A DNA stretch of 64,000 nucleotides from Streptomyces sp. NBC_00536 (lineage in GTDB: Bacteria > Actinomycetota > Actinomycetes > Streptomycetales > Streptomycetaceae): NCBI RefSeq assembly GCF_036346295.1, contig NZ_CP107819.1, positions 4,092,001 to 4,156,000 on the forward strand. Reading direction: 5' to 3'. Shown piece by piece: positions 50,443 through 58,355 of the stretch; the stretch's first letter is position 1; each line of letters begins with the position of its first letter. The notes beneath the pieces are model-generated. The model did no database searches. It was not told where the DNA came from and saw only the letters and a program-made list of their open reading frames with translations. The position numbers and the translations under genes were made by a program.

Positions 50443-52458
50443 ATGGAAGAGCCGCGTCGCCTCGGCGGTCGGTACGAGCTGAGCCATGTGCTCGGCCGCG
50501 GTGGCATGGCCGAGGTCTACCTCGCCCACGACACCCGGCTCGGCCGTACCGTCGCCGTCAAGACACTGCGCGCCGACCTCGCACGCGACCCGTCCTTCCA
50601 GGCACGGTTCCGGCGCGAGGCCCAGTCGGCGGCCTCGCTCAACCATCCCGCCATCGTCGCCGTGTACGACACCGGCGAGGACTACGTCGACAACATCTCC
50701 ATCCCGTACATCGTGATGGAGTACGTCGACGGCTCCACCCTGCGCGAGCTGCTGCACTCCGGGCGCAAGCTGCTGCCCGAGCGCACCCTGGAAATGACCA
50801 TCGGCATCCTCCAGGCCCTCGAATACTCGCACCGCGCCCAGATCGTCCACCGCGACATCAAGCCCGCGAACGTCATGCTGACGCGCACCGGGCAGGTCAA
50901 GGTGATGGACTTCGGCATCGCCCGCGCCATGGGTGACTCGGGCATGACGATGACGCAGACCGCCGCCGTCATCGGCACCGCCCAGTACCTCTCCCCGGAG
51001 CAGGCCAAGGGCGAGCAGGTCGACGCGCGCTCCGACCTCTACTCCGCGGGCTGCCTGCTCTACGAGCTGCTCACGGTCCGGCCGCCCTTCATCGGCGACT
51101 CCCCGGTCGCCGTCGCGTACCAGCACGTGCGCGAGGAACCGCAGCCGCCGAGCAACTTCGACCCCGAGATCACGCCCGAGATGGACGCCATCGTCCTCAA
51201 GGCGCTGGTCAAGGACCCCGACTACCGCTACCAGTCCGCCGACGAGATGCGCGCCGACATCGAGGCCTGCCTCGACGGCCAGCCCGTCGCCGCGGCCGCG
51301 AACATGGGCGCGGGCTACGGGGCCTACGGCTACCCGGACCAGAACCACAACGGCTACGACCAGCCGACCACCGCCCTGCGCGCCACCGACGCCGGGCAGA
51401 CCTCGATGATGCCGCCGATGCCGCCCGGCGGCGACGGCGGTTACGGGTACGGCGACCAGGGCCACGGCGGCTACGACCAGGGCCCGCGCCGCCGCCAGAA
51501 GAAGAGCAGGGCGTCCACCTTCCTGCTCGTCGCGGCCGGGATCCTCGTCCTCGTGGGCGCGATCCTGATCGGGCGCTCGCTGTTCAACAACACCGCCGAC
51601 AACCGGCCCACCGTGCCCAAGCTGATCGGCGAGACCTTCGACAGCGCGAGCGGCCGGGCGACGAACGTCGGGCTGAAGATCGAGAAGGAAGCCGAGGAAC
51701 CCTGCGAGAACCAGCCCAAGGGCAACGTCTGCTCGCAGAACCCGGCGCCCGACCTCAAGGTCGACAAGAACACGGTCATCAAGGTGAAGGTGTCCACGGG
51801 CGCACCCAAGGTCCAGGTCATCGACGTGTTCCGGCTGCCCTTCGACCAGGCCGAGGCCGCGCTCAAGGCCAAGGGCTTCCAGGTCGAGCGCAAGGCGCAG
51901 GAGAACGACAGCACTCCGGGCACCGTGCTGAGCCAGGACCCGAAGGCCGGCAGCTCCGTCGAGAAGGGTTCGACGATCACGCTGACCGTGGCCAAGGAGC
52001 CGTCGAAGTCGATCGTTCCCGACCTGACCGGCAAGACGAGGGAGCAGGCGGTCAAGGCCCTGAACGACGCCAAGCTCAAGCTCGGCAGCACCACCGAGGC
52101 CGATTCCACCGCGCCGCCGAAGACGATCATCGGGCAGGCGCTGGACCCGGGTTCGCAGGTCGAGACGGGGACCGCGGTCAACGTCACCATCGCCAAGGCC
52201 GGCCAGGCGACCACCGTGCCGTTCCTCGCGGGCAAGACGCTGGCCCAGGCACGGACGGAGCTGACGGCCCGCGGACTGAGCCTCGGCGCGGTCCTGTCCG
52301 GCCCCTCGGACGACAACGCGGCGATCATCAGCACCGACCCGGGCTTCGGTCAGCCGGTGGCCGCCGGTGCCGTGATCAACGTCAACACGATGCCGGGCCA
52401 GCCGGGCGGCAACAACCAGGGGACCGGGCTCCTCGGCGGGATCGGCAACCGCCGCTGA
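50443..52458 (+). CDS. pknB: PASTA-domain Ser/Thr protein kinase PknB
   Basis: The 671-aa kinase has a Hanks-type catalytic domain (LGRGGMAEVYLA, Lys 40 in VAVKTL, HRDIKPANVM, DFGIARAMG, GTAQYLSPEQ), a Tyr/Gly-rich juxtamembrane linker and one membrane segment near residues 358-378. Four PASTA repeats of about 65 residues each follow (VPKLIGETFDSA; VIDVFRLPFDQAEAAL; VPDLTGKTREQAVKAL; VPFLAGKTLAQARTEL). PASTA repeats bind muropeptides and lipid II. The kinase controls cell wall synthesis and division with the FHA proteins and PstP of the same cluster. Confidence 0.95.
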   Translation: MEEPRRLGGRYELSHVLGRGGMAEVYLAHDTRLGRTVAVKTLRADLARDPSFQARFRREAQSAASLNHPAIVAVYDTGEDYVDNISIPYIVMEYVDGSTLRELLHSGRKLLPERTLEMTIGILQALEYSHRAQIVHRDIKPANVMLTRTGQVKVMDFGIARAMGDSGMTMTQTAAVIGTAQYLSPEQAKGEQVDARSDLYSAGCLLYELLTVRPPFIGDSPVAVAYQHVREEPQPPSNFDPEITPEMDAIVLKALVKDPDYRYQSADEMRADIEACLDGQPVAAAANMGAGYGAYGYPDQNHNGYDQPTTALRATDAGQTSMMPPMPPGGDGGYGYGDQGHGGYDQGPRRRQKKSRASTFLLVAAGILVLVGAILIGRSLFNNTADNRPTVPKLIGETFDSASGRATNVGLKIEKEAEEPCENQPKGNVCSQNPAPDLKVDKNTVIKVKVSTGAPKVQVIDVFRLPFDQAEAALKAKGFQVERKAQENDSTPGTVLSQDPKAGSSVEKGSTITLTVAKEPSKSIVPDLTGKTREQAVKALNDAKLKLGSTTEADSTAPPKTIIGQALDPGSQVETGTAVNVTIAKAGQATTVPFLAGKTLAQARTELTARGLSLGAVLSGPSDDNAAIISTDPGFGQPVAAGAVINVNTMPGQPGGNNQGTGLLGGIGNRR

Positions 52459-52502
52459 CCCCGGAAGGCCCCGGGCGCGCAGGCGGCCCGTACACGGCGT
52501 GA

Positions 52503-52540
52503 CACAGGAAGCTCTGGCCCTAGGGCCAGGGCTTCCTGTG
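52503..52540. terminator. Bidirectional terminator between pknB and the sortase operon
   Basis: Positions 52503-52520 pair with 52523-52540 (CACAGGAAGC and GCTTCCTGTG at the ends, TGGCCC/GGGCCA near the loop, one G-T pair). It lies between the convergent pknB and class E sortase genes. Confidence 0.85.
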
Positions 52541-52564
52541 TGTGCGGCAGAAGGGCGTCCAGAC

Positions 52565-52592
52565 CCCTTCCCGGGGCTCCCTTCCCGGGGCT
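52565..52592. repeat. Two tandem 14-bp repeats
   Basis: CCCTTCCCGGGGCT occurs twice in perfect tandem (52565-52578, 52579-52592) in the gap between the terminator and the sortase gene. Each unit holds the palindrome CCCGGG. Confidence 0.55.
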
Positions 52593-52626
52593 CACCGGGT
52601 CCCACGAGGAGCAGGGGCCACAGGAG

Positions 52627-53358
52627 TTACTTGCGCAGCTCCGGCGGCGGGGTCCGCTGCGCGTCCACCTTGTCCGTGCGGACGAGCTCGCCCCACACGA
52701 CGTAGCGGAACTTCGAGGTGTACACCGGGGTGCAGGTCGTCAGCGTGATGTACCGGCCGGGGGCGGTCTTCCCCGACTCCTTCGGGACCGGGGTGATCAC
52801 GTCGGTGTTGTACTTCGAGGTCTGGCGCAGCTCGGCGAAGACCTTGTAGACGTACCAGGTGTCACGGGTCTCGAAGACGACCGCGTCGCCCGTCTTCACC
52901 TTGTCGATGTTGTGGAACTTCGCCCCGTGCCCGTCGCGGTGCGCGGCCAGCGTGACGTTGCCCTGCTTGTCCCACGGCAGCGCCGACTTCACCGGATCCG
53001 TGTAGTACCCGGCCACCCCGTCGTTGATGACGTCGGCCGAGGTCCCGCGCTTGACCAGCACCTCGCCGTTGTTCATGGCCGGCACGTGCAGGAAGCCGAT
53101 GCCGTCCCCGGTGTCGAGGGCGCCCGCCTCGGGGGTCGCCGCGGGCGGGGCCGCCTGCCACTGCTGACGGACCGAATCGCCGCGCTGCGCGGCGTGCCGG
53201 TCGGCGAGGACGTTCGTCCACCACAGCGAGTACGCCACGAACAGGGCGAGCACCAGGCCCACGGTGATCAGCAGTTCGCCCAGCAGACTGAGGAAACCGG
53301 CGAGCCGGCTCGGGCTCCCGGCTCGGGCGCGGGGGGCGGCGCGGCGGGCACGTGACAC
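52627..53358 (-). CDS. Class E sortase (first of three)
   Basis: The 243-aa membrane enzyme has an Arg/Ala-rich N-terminus, one membrane anchor (LLGELLITVGLVLALFVAYSLWW) and a class E sortase domain. Catalytic His is in VTLAAHRDGHG, Cys in YITLTTCTPVY and Arg in SKFRYVVWGE. Class E sortases of Streptomyces attach chaplins and other LAXTG proteins to peptidoglycan. The start GTG at 53358 lies 62 bp after the preceding sortase. It is the last gene of the minus-strand operon. Confidence 0.92.
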   Translation of the reverse strand: MSRARRAAPRARAGSPSRLAGFLSLLGELLITVGLVLALFVAYSLWWTNVLADRHAAQRGDSVRQQWQAAPPAATPEAGALDTGDGIGFLHVPAMNNGEVLVKRGTSADVINDGVAGYYTDPVKSALPWDKQGNVTLAAHRDGHGAKFHNIDKVKTGDAVVFETRDTWYVYKVFAELRQTSKYNTDVITPVPKESGKTAPGRYITLTTCTPVYTSKFRYVVWGELVRTDKVDAQRTPPPELRK

Positions 53359-53397
53359 TGCGGGTTCGTCCTCTGCGGTCTGGTGGGGCGTGACGAC

Positions 53398-53427
53398 TGC
53401 GGGCGTTACGGCTGCGGGAGTTACGGC
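53398..53427. repeat. Near-perfect tandem 15-bp duplication across the sortase stop codon
   Basis: TGCGGGCGTTACGGC (53398-53412) is followed directly by TGCGGGAGTTACGGC (53413-53427), differing at one base. The second unit contains the TAA stop of the upstream sortase gene (53421-53423). Confidence 0.55.
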
Positions 53428-54335
53428 TGCGCGAGCGCGGGGGGAGCGCCCTTGTCACGGGGGCGTTCGTCCACCATCTTCCCCCATACGATCAGCCGGT
53501 AAGTGCTGGTGAACTCGGGGGTGCAGGTCGTCAGCGTGATGTACCGGCCGGGAGCCGTGAAGCCCGATCCCTCGGGCACCGGCTTGATCACGGAGACGTT
53601 CGTCGGCGGGGTCTGCGCCAGCACCGAGGTCATCTCGTACGTGTAGTACGCGTCCCGGGTCTCCACGACGACCTTGTCCCCGGCCTGGAGACGGTTGATG
53701 TAGCGGAACGGTTCGCCATGGGTGTTGCGGTGGCCCGCCACCGCGAAGTTGCCCTGCTTGTCGGACGGCATCGCCGACTGCGGCGACCCCTCGCCGCCGT
53801 AGTGCCCGACCATGCCCCGGTCCAGCACCTTCGGCTTGCTGATCCCCTCCGCCACCGGAACCTTCAGGTCCAGCTTGGGGATGTAGAGGATCGCGAAGCC
53901 CTGCCCCGGGGAGAACGCCGCGACCGGCGGCGCCGCCTTGTCGGTGTCCCAGTCGCTGCGCAGCGTCCCCGCGGCGCCGTTCGCCTGCCGCTCGGCCAGT
54001 ACGTTCGTGTACCAGAGCTGGTAGGCGACGAAGAGCAGCATCACCAGGCCGAGCGTGATGAACAGTTCCCCGGCCAGCCTGCTCGCGACCACCACCGGGC
54101 CGCCGCCGGGCCGCCGCCGCGCACGTCGGCGCGTACCGCCGCGCGTCGTCCCGGCGCGGCTCGCGCTCGTACCGACGGCACTCGGTGTGCCACCGTCCGG
54201 TGCGCCGTCACCCGGAGCGCCGCCCGCCCTGCGGCGTCTGCCGCCGCGCCGCGAGGCGCGCTTGGCGGCATCCTGAGCGGCCCTGCGCCGCGCGGCCCGG
54301 CCCCCGGGGGGCGCGGACGGCGCGAGGGTCGTCAC
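53421..54335 (-). CDS. Class E sortase (second) with long basic N-terminus
   Basis: The 304-aa protein has about 80 Arg/Gly/Ala-rich residues before its single membrane anchor (LAGELFITLGLVMLLFVAYQLWY). The sortase domain has catalytic His in FAVAGHRNTHG, Cys in YITLTTCTPEF and Arg in STYRLIVWGK. The core is very close to the first sortase, so the two look like paralogues. The GTG at 54335 overlaps the stop codon of the glutaminase gene (GTGA). The long basic tail on the cytoplasmic side is unusual. Confidence 0.92.
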   Translation of the reverse strand: MTTLAPSAPPGGRAARRRAAQDAAKRASRRGGRRRRAGGAPGDGAPDGGTPSAVGTSASRAGTTRGGTRRRARRRPGGGPVVVASRLAGELFITLGLVMLLFVAYQLWYTNVLAERQANGAAGTLRSDWDTDKAAPPVAAFSPGQGFAILYIPKLDLKVPVAEGISKPKVLDRGMVGHYGGEGSPQSAMPSDKQGNFAVAGHRNTHGEPFRYINRLQAGDKVVVETRDAYYTYEMTSVLAQTPPTNVSVIKPVPEGSGFTAPGRYITLTTCTPEFTSTYRLIVWGKMVDERPRDKGAPPALAQP

Positions 54336-54970
54336 GCGAGGGCCTTGCCCACCACCGGGGCCAGTCCCACCGAACGGGCCACGGCGTCCGCGTCACCGCA
54401 GCGCACCAGCCAGTTGGCGAGCATCTTGTGGCCCCACTCGGTCAGCACCGACTCGGGGTGGAACTGCACGCCCTCGACGTCGTGCTCGCGGTGCCGCAGC
54501 CCCATGATGATCCCGTCCTCGGTCCGCGCCGTGACCTCCAGCTCGTCCGGGAGCGTCATCGGCTCGGCGGCGAGGGAGTGGTAGCGGGTCGCGGTGAAGG
54601 GCGACGGGAGGCCGGCGAAGACGCCCTGCCCCTCGTGGACCACCGGGGAGGTCTTGCCGTGCAGCAGCTCGGGGGCACGGCCGACGACCCCGCCGTACGC
54701 CACGGCCATCGACTGCATGCCCAGGCAGACGCCGAAGACCGGCACGCCGGTGTCCGCGCAGTGGCGGACCATCTCGACGCAGACCCCGGCCTCCTCGGGC
54801 GTGCCCGGGCCCGGGGAGAGCAGGACGCCGTCGAACCCGTCCTGGGCGTGGGCGAGAGCGACCTCGTCGTTGCGCACGACCTCGCACTCGGCACCGAGCT
54901 GGTAGAGGTACTGGACCAGGTTGAAGACAAAGCTGTCGTAGTTGTCCACGACCAGAATGCGCGCGTTCAC
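54332..54970 (-). CDS. pabA: PabA/TrpG-type glutamine amidotransferase
   Basis: The 212-aa class I glutaminase begins ARILVVDNYDSFVFNLVQYL. It has the oxyanion motif LLSPGPGTPEEAG, the catalytic Cys in VFGVCLGMQSMAV and the His-Glu pair in VQFHPESVLTEWG. It supplies ammonia to aminodeoxychorismate synthase (folate) or anthranilate synthase (tryptophan). The partner large subunit is not in the window. It sits inside a sortase operon with 4-bp overlaps on both sides, an odd but tightly coupled setting. The GTG at 54970 is the start. Confidence 0.9.
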   Translation of the reverse strand: MNARILVVDNYDSFVFNLVQYLYQLGAECEVVRNDEVALAHAQDGFDGVLLSPGPGTPEEAGVCVEMVRHCADTGVPVFGVCLGMQSMAVAYGGVVGRAPELLHGKTSPVVHEGQGVFAGLPSPFTATRYHSLAAEPMTLPDELEVTARTEDGIIMGLRHREHDVEGVQFHPESVLTEWGHKMLANWLVRCGDADAVARSVGLAPVVGKALA

Positions 54971-55143
54971 CCGGTGGCTCCCGATCCCTCGTCGACGGTC
55001 ACATCGTTGAAGGGAAGGAGCGGCTCGGCCCACGGGAAGACGTACTGGAAGAGCACGAACACCACCGCGAGGATCAGCACGAGGGAGATCAGCGCGCGTA
55101 CCCACGCGTTGCCCGGCAGATGCCGCCAGATCCAGCCGTACAT
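54967..55143 (-). CDS. Small single-pass membrane protein in the sortase operon
   Basis: This 58-aa protein (MYGWIWRHLPGNAWVRALISL, then VLILAVVFVLFQYVFPWAEPLLPFN) has one membrane segment at about residues 15-38 and an acidic C-terminus. Its stop overlaps the pabA GTG (GTGA). I do not know its function. Conserved position in this operon would suggest a partner for the sortases or DUF881. The ATG at 55143 is the likely start. Confidence 0.75.
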   Translation of the reverse strand: MYGWIWRHLPGNAWVRALISLVLILAVVFVLFQYVFPWAEPLLPFNDVTVDEGSGATG

Positions 55144-55222
55144 GCCGTCCGCGTCCCTTTCCCTCCGCGTACCGCGGGGGCGGTACCGCAACAGCCTAAA
55201 GGCACCGGGCGCGCCCGGGGGG

Positions 55223-55999
55223 TCAGCCGGGCAATCCCTCCGGTTTGCCCCGCGCGGCCGTGACGGTCCGGGTCAGTTCCGCCCAGACGATCAGCCGGTG
55301 GCTGTGCCCCCATTCCGGATCGCAGGTGGTCAGCGTCAGGTAGCGGCCGGGCGAGGTGAAGGGGGACCTGCGGGGTACGGGATCGACCACCGCGACGTCC
55401 GTCGGCAGGGTCCGCAGCGGCTCGTTCCGGATCGTGTACGTGTACCAGGCGGACGCGTCCTTGACGATCACCAGGTCACCGGGGCGCAGCTCGGGGAAAT
55501 CCTTGAAGGGATCTCCGTACGTGCGCCGGTGCCCGGCCACCGAGAAGTTCCCGGCGTCTCCCGGGAGCGCGGTGTCCGCATAGTGACCGAGGCCCTTCTT
55601 CAGGACCTCGGCCGCGGTGCCCTGAAGGACCGGCTTCTTCCAGTCCGCTCCGAAGCGCGGGATGTACATCTCGGCGAACGCCCCGCCCTGCGCGGGGGCC
55701 GGTGCGGGACCCGCCGTGGGGGCGGGCGCCGGGCCGGTGCCGGATCCGGCGGCCGCGGCGGGGGCGGGGGCGGCCGCCGACCACCGGCCGTGCAGCCGCT
55801 CCATCTCGCCGTCCATGGCCCGGTCGGCCTTGACCCCGGTCCACAGCAGGACGTACCCGACGAACAGCACGATCACCGTGCCGACGGTCAGGCACACCTC
55901 GCTGAACGTCCGCACCAGCAGCCGCAGTACGGCCTGGGCGGACGGGCTCCGTCCCGGCTCAGGACGCGGACGCCGACGCGGACTCCACGGGCTTCGCAT
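55223..55999 (-). CDS. Class E sortase (third, more divergent)
   Basis: The 258-aa protein has an Arg/Pro-rich N-terminus, one membrane anchor (VCLTVGTVIVLFVGYVLLW), a Pro/Ala-rich linker and a sortase domain. Catalytic His is in FSVAGHRRTYG, Cys in YLTLTTCDPEW and Arg in HSHRLIVWAE. It differs from the two downstream sortases in its linker and active-site surroundings, so it may have another substrate. Its start at 55999 overlaps the DUF881 gene 3' end by about 41 bp, and it ends 79 bp before the small membrane protein gene. Confidence 0.9.
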   Translation of the reverse strand: MRSPWSPRRRPRPEPGRSPSAQAVLRLLVRTFSEVCLTVGTVIVLFVGYVLLWTGVKADRAMDGEMERLHGRWSAAAPAPAAAAGSGTGPAPAPTAGPAPAPAQGGAFAEMYIPRFGADWKKPVLQGTAAEVLKKGLGHYADTALPGDAGNFSVAGHRRTYGDPFKDFPELRPGDLVIVKDASAWYTYTIRNEPLRTLPTDVAVVDPVPRRSPFTSPGRYLTLTTCDPEWGHSHRLIVWAELTRTVTAARGKPEGLPG

Positions 56000-56744
56000 A
56001 GTGGAGGTCCACTGTGCCGGAGTAGCCCGGAAGTGTCAGCGCCTTCTGCTCCTCGACTTTCCAGCCCAGCCCGTAGGCGTTGACGTACAGCTGGTAGTTC
56101 TGGATGGCCGGCGAGGCGGCGAGCGCCTTGCGCAACGCGCCCGGGTCGCCGATCGCGGTGACCTTGTACGGCGGCGAGTACACCCGGCCCTGGAGGATCA
56201 GGGTGTTGCCCACGCAGCGCACGGCGCTGGTGGAGATCAGCCGCTGGTCCATGACCTCGATGCCCCGGGCGCCGCCCTGCCACAGGGCATTGACCACGGC
56301 CTGGAGGTCCTGCTGGTGGATCACCAGGTCGTTGGGCTGCGGCTCGGGGACGTTGGGGATGCGGGCGGTGGCATTCGGCGGAGCGTCGTTGAGGGTCACC
56401 GAGACGGCCCTGCCGGAGAGTTCGGCGGTGCCCGCGGCGGCGCGCAGGGCCGCGAGTTTGGCGTCCTCGGCCTTGGTGCTGCCGTCGTCGCGCTCGGCCA
56501 GCGCGTCGACCTCGCGGCGGACCTCGGCGGTGCTCGCGTCGAGTTCGGCGTTGCTCTGGCTGCGTTCGTGGATGAGGTCCGACAGCTTCAGGAGTGAGCC
56601 GTCCGTGCGGATGTTCGTACCCTTGGACGTGTTGAAGCTGGTGACGAAAATGAGGCCGGCCAGGGCGAACACGGCGGCAGTCAGCAGCCGGACCGGTCTG
56701 ACCCGGCGACGGGGACCCGCGGAGGAGTCGTCGGAATTGCTCAA
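55959..56744 (-). CDS. DUF881-family membrane-anchored protein
   Basis: The 261-aa protein has one N-terminal membrane segment (LLTAAVFALAGLIFVTSF), a coiled-coil-like stretch (SDLIHERSQSNAELDASTAEVRREVDAL, read in parts) and a DUF881 domain (VSVTLNDAPPNA, LVIHQQDLQAVVNALWQGGARGIEVMDQRLI, GNTLILQGRVYSPPYKVTAIGDP; read in parts). DUF881 proteins sit beside divisome and sortase genes in actinobacteria, but their role is unknown. I chose the TTG at 56744 because AAGGAG lies 9 nt upstream. A GTG at 56768 has no such site. It is divergent from crgA and heads the sortase operon. Confidence 0.85.
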   Translation of the reverse strand: MSNSDDSSAGPRRRVRPVRLLTAAVFALAGLIFVTSFNTSKGTNIRTDGSLLKLSDLIHERSQSNAELDASTAEVRREVDALAERDDGSTKAEDAKLAALRAAAGTAELSGRAVSVTLNDAPPNATARIPNVPEPQPNDLVIHQQDLQAVVNALWQGGARGIEVMDQRLISTSAVRCVGNTLILQGRVYSPPYKVTAIGDPGALRKALAASPAIQNYQLYVNAYGLGWKVEEQKALTLPGYSGTVDLHYAKPVESASASAS

Positions 56745-56835
56745 CGTACCCTTCTCCTTCAACGCCACAGACCCACTACGCTAACGGACGCCCGGGGGAG
56801 GCAAGGTCCCCAGCGCATCGACAGGAGAGACCCTC

Positions 56836-57090
56836 GTGCCGAAGTCACGTATCCGCAAGAAGGACGATTACACCCCGCCGCCGGCGAAGCAGGCGCAGAC
56901 GATCAGGCTGACGAACCGCAGCTGGGTAGCCCCGGTGATGCTGGCGTTCTTCCTCATCGGTCTTGCCTGGATTGTCGTCTTTTATGTGACCGATACCCAG
57001 CTGCCGATCGAATCCCTCGGCAACTGGAACATTGTGGTTGGTTTTGGCTTCATCGCGGCAGGCTTCGGCGTCTCCACGCAGTGGAAGTAA
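56836..57090 (+). CDS. crgA: Cell division protein CrgA
   Basis: The 84-aa protein has a basic N-terminus ([15 protein letters not shown]) and two membrane segments ([22 protein letters not shown] and [16 protein letters not shown]). This matches CrgA, which regulates septum formation in sporulating aerial hyphae of Streptomyces and recruits divisome proteins in mycobacteria. The GTG at 56836 has AGGAGA 7 nt upstream. Confidence 0.95.
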   Translation: MPKSRIRKKDDYTPPPAKQAQTIRLTNRSWVAPVMLAFFLIGLAWIVVFYVTDTQLPIESLGNWNIVVGFGFIAAGFGVSTQWK

Positions 57091-57106
57091 CCGCGCCGTG
57101 GCGCGG
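57091..57106 (+). terminator. Short hairpin after crgA
   Basis: CCGCGCC-GT-GGCGCGG (57091-57106) is a perfect 7-bp stem directly after the crgA stop codon and may end its transcript. Confidence 0.45.
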
Positions 57107-57161
57107 AGGCGGCCGGGCGATGGCAGAGCAGTAACGGCGGCCTGAAGCAAGCTCTCCCCAT

Positions 57162-57229
57162 GAGTTATCCACAGCGTCATCCACACCTGAGGAAAAAGGC
57201 AGAAGATCTGTGGATAACTCTGTGGAGAG
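57162..57229. other. Symmetric DnaA-box array
   Basis: Two perfect DnaA boxes point at each other: TTATCCACA (57165-57173) and TGTGGATAA (57209-57217). Each has a weaker copy 12 bp further along the plus strand: TCATCCACA (57177-57185, one mismatch) and TGTGGAGAG (57221-57229, two mismatches). The perfect boxes sit inside exact 13-bp inverted repeats (57162-57174, 57208-57220). The array lies between crgA and the rhomboid gene. It is probably not oriC but could be a DnaA-binding or titration site. Confidence 0.7.
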
Positions 57230-57280
57230 TTGACGCCGGTGTGACTTTCCAGGGCACCCGGGAGAGTGGTCGAGCGAGTG

Positions 57281-57306
57281 GTCGAGGCCCGGAAAAGGGC
57301 CTCGAC
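57281..57306 (-). terminator. Terminator of the rhomboid gene
   Basis: GTCGAGGCCC (57281-57290) pairs with GGGCCTCGAC (57297-57306) around GGAAAA. It lies 14 bp past the rhomboid stop codon on the minus strand. Confidence 0.75.
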
Positions 57307-57320
57307 CAGCGAAAAGGGCC

Positions 57321-58217
57321 TCAGACCAGCTCGGACGTCCTGATCAGCACGACGGCCACCGCCAGCAGGAAGACGACCGCACAGGTCCCCCACTGGACCA
57401 GCGCCCGCCGCTTCCCAGGCGTGGAGGAGGGCAGCAGCATGCCCAGACCGACCAGCACCCCGGTGACCAGCCCGCCGATGTGGGCCTGCCAGGAGATCTC
57501 CCCGGTCCCGCCGATCGGTACGAAGGTCAGCAGCAGCATCAGCAGGACCATCACGGCGATCGGGCGCATGCTGTCCCGCATCCGCCGCATCAGCACGACG
57601 GTGGCTCCGAGCAGCCCGAAGATCGCCCCGGACGCGCCCAGGGTCGGCATGTTCGGCGGGGTGAGCAGATAGACCAGCGCGCTGCCGCCCAGCCCGGAGA
57701 GCAGGTACACGGCGAGGTAGCGGGCCCGGCCCAGGGCGGCCTCCAGCGGGGCGCCGAGGAACCACAGGGCGGTCATGTTGCCGATGATGTGCCACCACTG
57801 CTCGTGCAGGAAGACCGAGGTCAGCAGCCGGTAGTACTGGCCGGTGGACACCCCTTCGGGCGGGCCGCCGAGATATTCGGCGTACCGGCCGATCAGCTCC
57901 AGCGGGAGCAGCACGGCCGGGGCGGCGAGAGCCGCGAAGAACACCGCGGCATTGATCCCCAGCAAGGCCTTGGTGACCAGGGCGGTGTCCGCGACCACGA
58001 CCCCGCCCGCGATGGTGCGCGGGGTGTTGGCCGTCGCGACGTGGCCCGTACCCGATCCGGAACGGACGCACTCCGGGCACTGGAAGCCCACCGAGGCGCT
58101 GATCATGCAGTCGGTGCAGATCGGGCGCTCACAGCGGGTGCATCTGATCCGGGTCTCGTGATCCGGGTGCCGGTAGCAGCCCGGTACCCGTCCGGTGTCC
58201 GGCCGGTCGCTGTCCAT
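57321..58217 (-). CDS. Rhomboid-family intramembrane serine protease with N-terminal zinc finger
   Basis: The 298-aa protein starts with a B-box-type zinc finger (CYRHPDHETRIRCTRCERP, then ICTDC and FQCPEC) and continues with about six membrane segments. Rhomboid catalytic features are HEQWWHIIGNM, the active Ser in LGASGAIFGLLGA and the partner His in QAHIGGLVTG. It should cleave membrane proteins within the bilayer. The zinc finger faces the cytoplasm and may recruit substrates. This layout is common in actinobacteria. The ATG at 58217 is the start. Confidence 0.92.
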   Translation of the reverse strand: MDSDRPDTGRVPGCYRHPDHETRIRCTRCERPICTDCMISASVGFQCPECVRSGSGTGHVATANTPRTIAGGVVVADTALVTKALLGINAAVFFAALAAPAVLLPLELIGRYAEYLGGPPEGVSTGQYYRLLTSVFLHEQWWHIIGNMTALWFLGAPLEAALGRARYLAVYLLSGLGGSALVYLLTPPNMPTLGASGAIFGLLGATVVLMRRMRDSMRPIAVMVLLMLLLTFVPIGGTGEISWQAHIGGLVTGVLVGLGMLLPSSTPGKRRALVQWGTCAVVFLLAVAVVLIRTSELV

Positions 58218-58313
58218 CGGTCCCCTCCATCGCGGCGGCGGGCGTCTTCACAACGAGTACGGACGGGCGGGGGGCATCGTTCCCGTGGAGACAGCGGCCG
58301 GGGTGCCGGCCGC

Positions 58314-58329
58314 TGTTTCACGTGAAACA
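58314..58329. other. parS (ParB-binding) site, perfect
   Basis: TGTTTCACGTGAAACA, an exact parS match, lies in the 138-bp gap between the rhomboid and cyclophilin genes. Confidence 0.93.
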
Positions 58330-58355
58330 GCTCCGGAGGTGTCCGGGGAGCGCGG

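Noticed and set aside
57162..57229. The DnaA-box cluster as the replication origin
   Set aside because: Only four boxes in 65 bp and no dnaA or dnaN gene are present. Streptomyces oriC has many more boxes and lies between those genes.
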